Assembly: GCA_003449495.1 (NCBI GenBank)
Contig: DMHJ01000007.1
Span: forward strand, 6,338-15,440
Source: Clostridiales bacterium UBA8153
GTDB taxonomy: Bacteria; Bacillota; Sulfobacillia; UBA8153
Reading direction: 5' to 3'
Length of the DNA stretch: 9,103 bases
The position numbers and the translations under genes were made by a program. Numbering within the stretch: position 1 is the stretch's first letter; each line of letters starts with the position of its first letter. This document shows positions 1-5,652 of this stretch, in pieces. The notes below the pieces were generated by a model. That model was not told the origin of the DNA. It saw nothing but the letters and a program-made list of their open reading frames with translations, and searched no databases.

Positions 1-282
1 CTGATCAACGCCGTGAAAGGAACCTTGTATTCGGTCCAGGCCGCACGCGAGTTGGGCCAGGCGGTGGGGGCCTTCTACACGGAACTCGGCGATGCCGGCA
101 TCGCCGACAAGCCCGCGCTCGAGATGACCACCAAGTACCTGGGCATACTGAGCGGCCTGATGCAGCAAGCCCCGGCCCAGAGTGCAATGCTCAACATGGG
201 CCAGGGAGGGAGTAGCGTCAAGAGAAAGGGGCACTGCGGGCCGGACCAGCTCGATGTGGAAGACGTTCCTAAACATCGCTAA
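1..282 (+). CDS. Uncharacterised small protein, 5' end outside the window
   Basis: An open frame enters from the left edge and ends at TAA 280-282, giving at least 93 residues. A GTG at 13 could be a start, but no ribosome binding site precedes it and the frame is open to base 1, so the gene probably begins upstream. I do not recognise the family. The visible part has a helix-forming middle section (around LGQAVGAFYTELGDAG and YLGILSGLMQQAP), no signal peptide, no clear membrane segment and no catalytic motif. The last 20 or so residues are charged and contain one Cys and two His. Their composition differs from the preceding part, so either the true end is earlier, after a sequence change near 207-215, or the tail is simply divergent. 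The next small gene overlaps its end by 29 bases, which suggests co-transcription. That it is coding at all is inferred from frame length and composition. Confidence 0.45.
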   Translation: MINAVKGTLYSVQAARELGQAVGAFYTELGDAGIADKPALEMTTKYLGILSGLMQQAPAQSAMLNMGQGGSSVKRKGHCGPDQLDVEDVPKHR

Positions 283-451
283 GGTCTCGGGTCACTTGGC
301 CAAGATGGCTGCCGACCTGGTCTGGGCCCGAAACCAGGCGGTCAGGGAATTTCGCCGCGAGCTGGCCCGCCAGGGTCTGCCTGCGACCGATATCGACCAC
401 CTGGCGCGCCACTACCCCGGGCTCCCCAGGCTAGGGGGCATGTGGAAGTAA
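254..451 (+). CDS. Uncharacterised small basic protein, 66 aa
   Basis: This frame runs from ATG 254 to TAA 449-451. It encodes a 66-residue basic protein rich in predicted helix: an amphipathic N-terminal part (MWKTFLNIAKVSGHLAKMAA), then a strongly charged segment, AVREFRRELARQG, followed by LPATDIDHLARHYPGL. The second half reads like the short Arg/Glu-rich helical proteins seen as orphans in many GC-rich bacteria, but I cannot name a family. The frame is open upstream to a GTG at 182, but that stretch has poor protein-like composition and no ribosome binding site. ATG 254 also has only a weak site (GGACC about 7-8 bases upstream), so translation may be coupled to the overlapping upstream gene. 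A terminator-like hairpin begins 3 bases after the stop, consistent with this being the last gene of its transcript. No function can be assigned. Confidence 0.5.
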   Translation: MWKTFLNIAKVSGHLAKMAADLVWARNQAVREFRRELARQGLPATDIDHLARHYPGLPRLGGMWK

Positions 452-453
452 GA

Positions 454-475
454 GGAGGGCTCCGCGGGGCCCTCC
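454..475 (+). terminator. Terminator-like hairpin after the left-edge small genes
   Basis: GGAGGGC (454-460) pairs perfectly with GCCCTCC (469-475) around an 8-base loop, starting 3 bases after the stop of the 66-residue gene. The stem is 7 bp and almost all GC. No run of T follows on either strand, so it is not a textbook intrinsic terminator. Position and strength make it the best candidate for ending the rightward transcript, or for stabilising its 3' end. Confidence 0.5.
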
Positions 476-626
476 CGGACCCAGTCGCTTGCCGGGCTGG
501 ACCAGTCCCATGACGTGCCCAGGATGGGCTCCTCTCCGGGGATGATGCCGCTGGTTCGTGGTCAGGGACGGGCCGCCTGGCTTCGGACGGGCGAGTTGAC
601 CACCTGCGCAGGCCGGGCAGCTTCCA

Positions 627-655
627 GCGGTGGGGACCGCCTCCACCGCGGCGGT
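627..655 (-). terminator. Possible terminator of the DUF368 gene (alternative hairpins)
   Basis: Two mutually exclusive stems lie just past the stop of the DUF368 gene. GCGGTGG (627-633) pairs with CCACCGC (643-649) over a 9-base loop. ACCGCC (636-641) pairs with GGCGGT (650-655) over an 8-base loop. Both are perfect, GC-rich and about 23 bases or more beyond the stop. There is no T tract on the minus-strand exit side, so termination here would be non-canonical or factor-assisted. Confidence 0.35.
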
Positions 656-677
656 GACCGGGATTCCGCCTGCACCG

Positions 678-1454
678 CTAACGCCGCCGCGCGAAGACGG
701 TCACTAGGGCTCCCGCGACCATCGCCGCTGCTTCCGGCAAGGCCGGGCCACCCGGCCACAGGACCGGTAAGGAACCCACCATCATCCCGCCCAAGAAGGC
801 CATGGTGTCCTGGGGTCGCAGGGTAAGCAGCCTGAGCACGGCCCGGGACAGCACCAACAACCCCAGCAAGACCCCGGCGCCAAAGACGGCCAATGTGGGC
901 CAGTAAAGCCGGTTGAGGTCCAGCAGCAGCAGCTGGTATTGGCCCAGCGCCACCAGGACGGCCCCTCCGGACACGCCTGGCAACATGGACAGGACTACGG
1001 ACACGGCACCGCCCAGGAATATCCCGGCCGGCGCGGTGCTCACTGGAAGCTGGGCCATTCCCAGTCCCAGCGTAATCAGGGCTCCTGTGCCCGCCAACAT
1101 CAGCCGGGTCCACGTTACCGGACCGGCATGTCTCCCAATGACCGGCACGGTTCCGCCCACCAGGCCGAAGAGGAGCCCGCTCAAAATACCGGGATGCTCA
1201 CCCAGAACGTAGCTGGCCACGCGGACTCCCCCGAAGCCCCCGAGGACCATCCCTCCCAGAAGGCACGCCTCCCGCCGCCAGCGGGAAGGATGGATGGCCT
1301 CGAGAAACTCGGCGTAGCGCCCTATCACCAGGGCGGCGGTACCACCGCTGATCCCGGGTAACACCACGGCCACTCCGATCCACACGCCGCGCAGAAACGT
1401 GAGAAGCCGTTCCCGCATGCCTGCCACCCACTCCAGACCTGCCATTTCTTCCAT
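678..1454 (-). CDS. DUF368 family membrane protein (PopT-type polyprenyl-phosphate transporter)
   Basis: The protein is 258 residues and very hydrophobic, with about eight predicted membrane or re-entrant segments. It carries the family hallmark PGxSGG twice, as VLPGISGGTAAL (residues 32-43) and MLPGVSGGAVL (157-167). This reflects the inverted internal repeat of DUF368 proteins, each copy probably forming a re-entrant loop. Members of the family (PopT and relatives) have been shown to translocate undecaprenyl phosphate across the cytoplasmic membrane, recycling the lipid carrier used for peptidoglycan and surface polymers. That role here is by family membership. The start is uncertain: GTG 1457, ATG 1454 (chosen), ATG 1445 and ATG 1418 are all in frame. 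AGGGGA lies 10 bases before GTG 1457, and GGAG lies 12 bases before ATG 1418. All include the first motif. The length is at the short end for the family. The frame stays open further upstream to 1760, but that stretch is antisense-like, overlaps the end of dppF and is rejected. Confidence 0.86.
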   Translation of the reverse strand: MEEMAGLEWVAGMRERLLTFLRGVWIGVAVVLPGISGGTAALVIGRYAEFLEAIHPSRWRREACLLGGMVLGGFGGVRVASYVLGEHPGILSGLLFGLVGGTVPVIGRHAGPVTWTRLMLAGTGALITLGLGMAQLPVSTAPAGIFLGGAVSVVLSMLPGVSGGAVLVALGQYQLLLLDLNRLYWPTLAVFGAGVLLGLLVLSRAVLRLLTLRPQDTMAFLGGMMVGSLPVLWPGGPALPEAAAMVAGALVTVFARRR

Positions 1455-1509
1455 CACGGGGCATACTTCCCCTAAGGGGCGCGCTAACCCGCCTGCTACC
1501 GCCAGCCCC

Positions 1510-1538
1510 ATTATACAACCCCGGGGTGGGCCTAAGCC
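1510..1538 (-). promoter_or_regulatory. Candidate promoter for the DUF368 gene
   Basis: On the minus strand the hexamer TATAAT (1515-1510) is a perfect -10 consensus in an otherwise GC-rich gap. The -35 region 17 bases upstream (GGCTTA, 1538-1533) matches poorly. Transcription would begin near 1503, giving a leader of about 50 bases before ATG 1454. Together with the hairpin at 1565-1590, this suggests the DUF368 gene is transcribed separately from the transporter genes. Confidence 0.42.
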
Positions 1539-1564
1539 ACCGCAGCCGGGGACCAGGCCGCAGT

Positions 1565-1590
1565 GCCGGGAACGGCCTAACGGTTCCGGC
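1565..1590 (-). terminator. Hairpin downstream of dppF, possible terminator
   Basis: GCCGGGAAC (1565-1573) pairs with GTTCCGGC (1583-1590), giving 8 base pairs with one bulged G and a 9-base loop. It lies about 32 bases past the dppF stop and between that gene and the candidate promoter of the DUF368 gene. There is no T tract on the minus-strand exit side. It is the likely end of the transporter transcript, but this is inferred from position and stem strength only. Confidence 0.4.
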
Positions 1591-1621
1591 GGGAGGTCGG
1601 CCACCGGCTGCGTTCCCCAGC

Positions 1622-2641
1622 CTACCCGGTTTGCACGGCGAGGGCCAGCTGCATCCAACGGTGACAAGCGACCTGCCGCCCGTCGCCTGCATCCACTAGC
1701 AGGGGCACTTCCTCCCGGCACTGCTCCACGGCAAAGACGCAACGAGGGTGAAGACTGCATCCCGGCGGAGGCGAGATCAGGCTGGGCGGATCGCCGACTA
1801 GGCGATACCGCTGCCGGTTGCGAAGACGAGGGTTGAGGGGCGGCGAGGCAGAGAACAAGGCCGCGGTGTACGGATGGAGGGGGCGGTCCTGCATAGGTCC
1901 GACCGGAGCGACCTCCACCAGTCTGCCCAGGTACATCACGCCGATCCGGTCGCTCATGTACCGCACCACGGACAGGTTATGGGTGATGAATAGGTAGGTC
2001 AGGCCGATTTGGGCCTGCAGCGACTGCAGCAGGTTGAGGATCTGGGCCTGCACGGAAACGTCCAGCGCCGAGGTGGGCTCATCCAAGATCAGCAATTGAG
2101 GACGCAGGATGATGGCCCGGGCAATGCTCGCCCGCTGTTGCTGCCCGCCGCTGAGCTGGTGTGGATAGCGGTCCAAGACCTCAGCACCCAGGTTGACCAG
2201 CTCGATGGTCTCGAGGACGCGCCTGGTTGCCTCCTTGCCCCGGATGCCCTGCAGTTCAAGGGGACGGGCGATGGAACCACGCACCGGGGTCCGGGGATTT
2301 AGGGATGATGAAGGGTCCTGAAACACGATACCCATCCGGCGGCGTATGCGGATCAGGTCGCGTCCACTGGCTGTCTCCACATCCTGCCCGTCATAGAGCA
2401 CCCGGCCGCGAGTGGACTGGATCAAACGGGGGACCAGGCGCGCCAGCGTCGTCTTTCCGCTACCGCTCTCTCCCACCACGCCCAAGGCTTCCCCGCGCGC
2501 GACGGCCAAAGATACACCATCCACCGCTCGTGCGTGCCCCACCACCCTCCGGGTCAGCCCTCGCCTGACGGGGAAGTATTTGCACGCATCCTCCAAGACG
2601 ATGAGGGGGGTCTCCGTTGTTGAGTGCGGCCGGATGCTCAT
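1622..2641 (-). CDS. dppF: Oligopeptide/dipeptide ABC transporter ATP-binding protein, DppF/OppF type
   Basis: This is the second ATPase of the importer, 339 residues, a full-length ABC domain with the peptide-type C-terminal extension. Visible motifs are Walker A GESGSGKT (57-64), Q-loop Gln108 in VFQDPSSSLNP, signature LSGGQQQR (163-170), Walker B LLILDEPTSALD (183-194) and switch His221 in FITHNLSVV. The oligo_HPY region starts at LHPYT (255-259) and has four cysteines (295, 301, 308, 326) in the PPGCxxHPRC arrangement, the pattern that binds a [4Fe-4S] cluster in a structurally characterised DppD. It would pair with DppD to energise import at the inner face of the membrane. ATG 2641 overlaps the dppD stop as ATGA and is preceded by AGGTGA with 6-base spacing, so translation is probably coupled. 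Whether peptides or another amide-containing solute is carried cannot be read from the ATPase. The symbol is by homologous role. Confidence 0.94.
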   Translation of the reverse strand: MSIRPHSTTETPLIVLEDACKYFPVRRGLTRRVVGHARAVDGVSLAVARGEALGVVGESGSGKTTLARLVPRLIQSTRGRVLYDGQDVETASGRDLIRIRRRMGIVFQDPSSSLNPRTPVRGSIARPLELQGIRGKEATRRVLETIELVNLGAEVLDRYPHQLSGGQQQRASIARAIILRPQLLILDEPTSALDVSVQAQILNLLQSLQAQIGLTYLFITHNLSVVRYMSDRIGVMYLGRLVEVAPVGPMQDRPLHPYTAALFSASPPLNPRLRNRQRYRLVGDPPSLISPPPGCSLHPRCVFAVEQCREEVPLLVDAGDGRQVACHRWMQLALAVQTG

Positions 2642-3612
2642 TGGCGCTCACCTACGCCGTGCAGGTAGCAGGCTACCTCCCGCCCACCGGCCGGCACGGT
2701 GAGGCCGGGCATCTTCGTAGAGCAGATCTCCATCCTGTCCGGGCAACGCGGGTGAAATGGGCATCCCGGCGGCAGCTGGATCAGGCTGGGAACCTGCCCG
2801 GGAATGGTGTGGAGGCTCCCTTGCCCTTTGGTCAGACGGGGCAAGGCGCGCATGAGTAGACGGGTGTACGGGTGCAGCGGCTCCTCGAATATGTCGAACA
2901 CCGGTCCCTGCTCAACGAGGCTCCCCGCGTACATCACGCCCACCCGGTCGGCGATCTCCGCCACAATGCCCAGATCATGGGTGATGATGAGCAGGGCCAT
3001 TCCGGTCCGATCTCTAAGCTCCAGCAATAGGTCAAGGACCTGGGCCTGGATGGTCACGTCCAAAGCCGTGGTGGGTTCGTCGGCGATGAGCAGATCCGGC
3101 TGCCGCGAGACCATCATCCCGGTCATCACGCGCTGGCGCATGCCCCCGCTGAGCTCGTGGGGGTAGCTGAGCGCCCGGTGTGCGGGATCGGCAATATACA
3201 CCCGGCCCAGGAGGTCCACGGCCCGGCGCCAGGCCTCATTTTTCGGCACCTGGTCGAGGACGATGGCCTCCTGCACCTGCGCTCCTGCCCGGTAGACCGG
3301 GTTGAGGGACACCATGGGATTCTGGAAAATCATAGCAATGTGCCTACCGCGCACTTGCGTCATACTGTCTTCATCCAACGTGAGAAGGTCATCACCGCGC
3401 AACCGGATGCTCCCGCCTAAGATGCGACCGGGCGGCGGCACCAGGCGCATCACCGCCAGGGCCGTGGTGGACTTGCCGCACCCGGACTCGCCCACCAGGG
3501 CGAACACCTCACCGCGGTCTAACTGGAAAGCAACGCCTCCCACTGCCCGTACCGTTCCCCGGCCGGTCAAAAACTCTACCCTAAGGTCGGAGACCTGCAA
3601 AAGCTTCGCCAT
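2638..3612 (-). CDS. dppD: Oligopeptide/dipeptide ABC transporter ATP-binding protein, DppD/OppD type
   Basis: This is the first ATPase of the importer, 324 residues from the chosen start. It shows Walker A GESGCGKST (41-49), Gln97 in MIFQNPMVSLNP, signature LSGGMRQR (154-161), Walker B LLIADEPTTALD (174-185) and His212 in IITHDLG. LSGGM in place of LSGGQ is normal for the DppD/OppD branch and separates it from the neighbouring DppF. The C-terminal extension has LHPYT (246-250) and four cysteines (284, 290, 297, 315), PPGCPFHPRC then C and C, suggesting a [4Fe-4S] site as in a structurally characterised DppD. An ATG at 3618, two codons upstream, overlaps the dppC stop as ATGA. However, the ribosome binding site GAAGGT ends immediately before it, while it stands 6 bases before ATG 3612, so 3612 is preferred. 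The gene is the third of four in a tightly packed set. Confidence 0.94.
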   Translation of the reverse strand: MAKLLQVSDLRVEFLTGRGTVRAVGGVAFQLDRGEVFALVGESGCGKSTTALAVMRLVPPPGRILGGSIRLRGDDLLTLDEDSMTQVRGRHIAMIFQNPMVSLNPVYRAGAQVQEAIVLDQVPKNEAWRRAVDLLGRVYIADPAHRALSYPHELSGGMRQRVMTGMMVSRQPDLLIADEPTTALDVTIQAQVLDLLLELRDRTGMALLIITHDLGIVAEIADRVGVMYAGSLVEQGPVFDIFEEPLHPYTRLLMRALPRLTKGQGSLHTIPGQVPSLIQLPPGCPFHPRCPDRMEICSTKMPGLTVPAGGREVACYLHGVGERQ

Positions 3613-3614
3613 GT

Positions 3615-4490
3615 TCATACCTTCATGCGCGGGTCAAGGACGTCCCGCAACCCCTCGCCAAGCAGATTGAACCCCAGAGCCGTGCAAACGATGGCCAGCC
3701 CGGGGAAAACGGATATCCAGGGAGCGTCGTAGAGATGGCGGATGCCTTCATTGAGGATGACCCCCCAGTCGGGTGCGGGCGGCTGGGAACCGAGACCCAG
3801 GAAACTCAGGGCGGTGGTGGATAGGATCGCCCCCGGTAATGACAGGGTGGCCAAGACGATGACCAGGCCAAAAGTGTTGGGCAAGATGTAGCGGAACATG
3901 ATGGATAGGTCGCTCTCGCCCAAGGCCCGGGCGGCCTCGACAAATGGCATGTTCTTGAGTCCTTGGGTCTTGGTACGGATGAGACGCGCGTACCCCGCCC
4001 AGCTGACCAGGGCAATGGCGATGATCACGTTGTTCAGACTGGGACCCAAGGCAGTGACGATGGCCAGGGCCAACACGATGGGGGGGAGCGCCCAGGTCAC
4101 ATCGGTGACAGAGGCGATGACGCGATCGACCCACCCGCCGTAATAGCCGGCGAATAGCCCCATGGTCACCCCGAGCACGGTCTCAATAGTCACCACGATG
4201 AGGCCCACGCGCAGGGCGATCCGCGATCCGTAGACCACCCGGCTGAACAGGTCGCGCCCAAACTGGTCGGTTCCCAGGGGCCCACCGGTCCCGGGGGGCT
4301 GCAACCGGTTCCCCAGATCCATAGCATCGTAAGGGCGCAGGGCCAGCCCGTCCGCGAATAGCGCAACCGCCATCACCAGGGCGAAGATGAACACGCCTGC
4401 CATTAACTGGCCATTCCCCAGCAGGATGGTCCTCCATGAGCGGGCATTTCTCGATCCGTTCACTTCGCGCTGCGCCAGCTCCAGCTTCAT
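3615..4490 (-). CDS. dppC: Oligopeptide/dipeptide ABC transporter permease, DppC/OppC type
   Basis: This is the second permease subunit of the importer, 291 residues, a typical length. The N-terminal cytoplasmic stretch (1-27) is followed by a first membrane helix (about 28-48). Next comes the DppC/OppC hallmark PLGTDQFGRDLFSRVVYGSR (71-90), then about five more membrane segments. The EAA loop that docks onto the ATPase is EAARALGESDLSIMFRYILPN without its last residues in view of family consensus (about 185-205), with the invariant Gly191. The C-terminus LRDVLDPRMK is also characteristic. Start ATG 4490 is fixed because the in-frame codon at 4499-4497 is a stop, the same TAA that ends dppB. 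The ribosome binding site is a perfect AGGAGG (4510-4505) inside dppB, but spacing to the ATG is 14 bases, longer than usual. It forms the membrane channel with DppB, and its position directly after dppB with 6 bases between is the standard order. Confidence 0.95.
   Translation of the reverse strand: MKLELAQREVNGSRNARSWRTILLGNGQLMAGVFIFALVMAVALFADGLALRPYDAMDLGNRLQPPGTGGPLGTDQFGRDLFSRVVYGSRIALRVGLIVVTIETVLGVTMGLFAGYYGGWVDRVIASVTDVTWALPPIVLALAIVTALGPSLNNVIIAIALVSWAGYARLIRTKTQGLKNMPFVEAARALGESDLSIMFRYILPNTFGLVIVLATLSLPGAILSTTALSFLGLGSQPPAPDWGVILNEGIRHLYDAPWISVFPGLAIVCTALGFNLLGEGLRDVLDPRMKV
3619..3624 (-). promoter_or_regulatory. Ribosome binding site deciding the dppD start
   Basis: GAAGGT on the minus strand abuts ATG 3618 with no gap but stands 6 bases from ATG 3612. 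The usual spacing therefore favours initiation at 3612, leaving a 2-base gap after the dppC stop instead of an ATGA overlap. The site lies inside the last codons of dppC. Confidence 0.6.
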
Positions 4491-4496
4491 AGAACG

Positions 4497-5435
4497 TTAG
4501 CGGCCCTCCTCAAGTTCAATGCGCACCCGCGGGTCCAGTAGGCCCGAGATCACGTCACCTATGGTGTTACAGACTACCGTAAGTATGGCAATGACCATGA
4601 TGATCCCTTGCACTACCGGCAGGTCCTGGTTGGTGATGGAGCCCCACAGCAGTCGCCCCATCCCTGGCCACGCAAAGATGTTCTCTATGATCACTGAGCC
4701 ACCCACCACCCAAGGCAGGGAGAGAAAGAACATCACGGTGACGGGGATGAGGGCGTTGCGCAGAACGTGCCTGAGGCGGACGGCCCGATGACCAAGCCCT
4801 TTAGCGTAGGCGGTGAGGACGAACCGCTCGCCTATGGTCTCAAGCACCTCGGCCCGGGTCAGGCGCACCGTCCCGCCGAGCATGGGCAAGGTCAGCGTCG
4901 CTACGGGTAGGACCAGAGAGCTAAGTCCCTGGTATCCGGAGATGGGAAACCACCGTAGCCTGATGGCAAACAATAGCATGAGCAGGATGGCCAGCCAGAA
5001 TCCCGGGATGGTGCGCAGGGCGGTGGTGATTACCACGATGGCCCGGTCCAGCCGGGATCCGGACCGGACGGCGGCCAGCAGGCCCAGGGGAACGGCTAAT
5101 AGGTAGTGCAGGAGCAACGACGTAAGGGCCAATACCAAGGTGAACGGAAGGCGCGAGGCAATCAGCACGCTCACGCTCTGCCCGCTGATAATGGAGTGGC
5201 CGAAATTGCCGCGGGCCAAGTTGCCCAGCCAGTACAGGTACTGCACGGCCACCGGTCGATCCAGTCCCCATTGCCGTTGCAGCTCCTCGATACGATGGGG
5301 TGGTACGCGCCCGGGGTCGGCGAGCAGGCGGATGGGGTCACCCGGCATCAGCTGCATCACCGAAAAGAGCACCAGGGTGACGGCCAGCACCGTCAACACG
5401 CCCAGCGCCAGCCGCCGCACGCTGTACTCCAACAT
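4497..5435 (-). CDS. dppB: Oligopeptide/dipeptide ABC transporter permease, DppB/OppB type
   Basis: This is the first permease subunit, 312 residues and full length. A first membrane helix near the N-terminus (about 8-28) runs into the family signature MQLMPGDPIRLL (27-38). The extracytoplasmic region includes LQRQWGLDRPVAVQYLYWL (52-70) and GNFGHS (76-81). Five further membrane segments follow. The EAA loop is AYAKGLGHRAVRLRHVLRNAL minus its ends (about 209-229), with AKGLG as the conserved core. The late motif FAWPGMGRLLW (254-264) and C-terminal LLDPRVR (299-305) complete the family pattern. It forms the translocation pore with DppC. ATG 5435 is preceded by AAGGGGG (5451-5445) with 9-base spacing. 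It leads the permease/ATPase block, but is separated from the binding-protein gene by 217 bases with a strong hairpin, so its expression level probably differs from that of the binding protein. Confidence 0.95.
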   Translation of the reverse strand: MLEYSVRRLALGVLTVLAVTLVLFSVMQLMPGDPIRLLADPGRVPPHRIEELQRQWGLDRPVAVQYLYWLGNLARGNFGHSIISGQSVSVLIASRLPFTLVLALTSLLLHYLLAVPLGLLAAVRSGSRLDRAIVVITTALRTIPGFWLAILLMLLFAIRLRWFPISGYQGLSSLVLPVATLTLPMLGGTVRLTRAEVLETIGERFVLTAYAKGLGHRAVRLRHVLRNALIPVTVMFFLSLPWVVGGSVIIENIFAWPGMGRLLWGSITNQDLPVVQGIIMVIAILTVVCNTIGDVISGLLDPRVRIELEEGR

Positions 5436-5520
5436 CCCCGGTGACCCCCTTCCCGGCAGAAAACACCATCATCAGGAGCACTCGCCTCTCGCTACCGGAC
5501 GTGCTGGAGACGGACGACCG

Positions 5521-5555
5521 GGAAGCGGGACCGGCTCCTGCCGGCTCCCGCTTCC
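5521..5555 (-). terminator. Strong intercistronic hairpin between the binding-protein gene and dppB
   Basis: GGAAGCGGGA (5521-5530) pairs perfectly with TCCCGCTTCC (5546-5555). Inside it CCGGC (5531-5535) pairs with GCCGG (5540-5544) around a TCCT loop, leaving one bulged C at 5545. This gives 15 base pairs, the strongest secondary structure in the window. It lies about 98 bases past the binding-protein stop and 86 bases before dppB. No T tract follows on the minus strand, so it is more likely a partial terminator or a 3'-end stabiliser. In either case it would let the binding protein be made in excess over the membrane components, a common arrangement in ABC import operons. Confidence 0.6.
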
Positions 5556-5591
5556 ACCGGCCACTGGCTACCTATGTCTGCCCACCTCTAC

Positions 5592-5622
5592 GGCCAGGCA
5601 CCGGCTACCCGGACTTCTGGCC
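5592..5622 (-). other. Second, weaker inverted repeat in the same intercistronic gap
   Basis: GGCCAG (5592-5597) and CTGGCC (5617-5622) are perfectly complementary across 19 bases. Within that loop CCGG (5601-5604) and CCGG (5609-5612) can form a small inner stem. It lies between the binding-protein stop and the strong hairpin at 5521-5555, and may extend that structured region. Its short outer stem and long loop make a function uncertain. Confidence 0.3.
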
Positions 5623-5652
5623 TCTATCACCAGCCCTTGGCCGCGCCCGGTG

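Larger units (their letters stand above)
452..677. other. Convergent intergenic gap
   Basis: This region lies between the stop of the rightward small gene and the stop of the leftward DUF368 gene. It holds the hairpin at 454-475, a pair of alternative hairpins at 627-655, and a perfect 10-base palindrome, CCTGCGCAGG, at 603-612. Frames that cross it on either strand have low-complexity Arg/Pro/Gly composition typical of GC-rich noncoding or antisense sequence, so I see no gene here. Confidence 0.6.

Noticed and set aside
254..448. ATGTGGAAG occurs at both the start (254-262) and end (440-448) of the 66-residue gene
   Set aside because: A nine-base match giving MWK at both ends is most simply chance. 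No longer flanking similarity is seen.
562..1113. A 183-codon minus-strand open frame over the DUF368 gene
   Set aside because: It lies in another frame of a gene with clear family motifs, and its Gly/Arg/Pro-rich content looks non-coding.
1455..1760. N-terminal extension of the DUF368 protein to 1760
   Set aside because: It would overlap the 3' end of dppF and cross its hairpin and the candidate promoter. The composition is Arg/Pro/Gly-rich rather than membrane-like.
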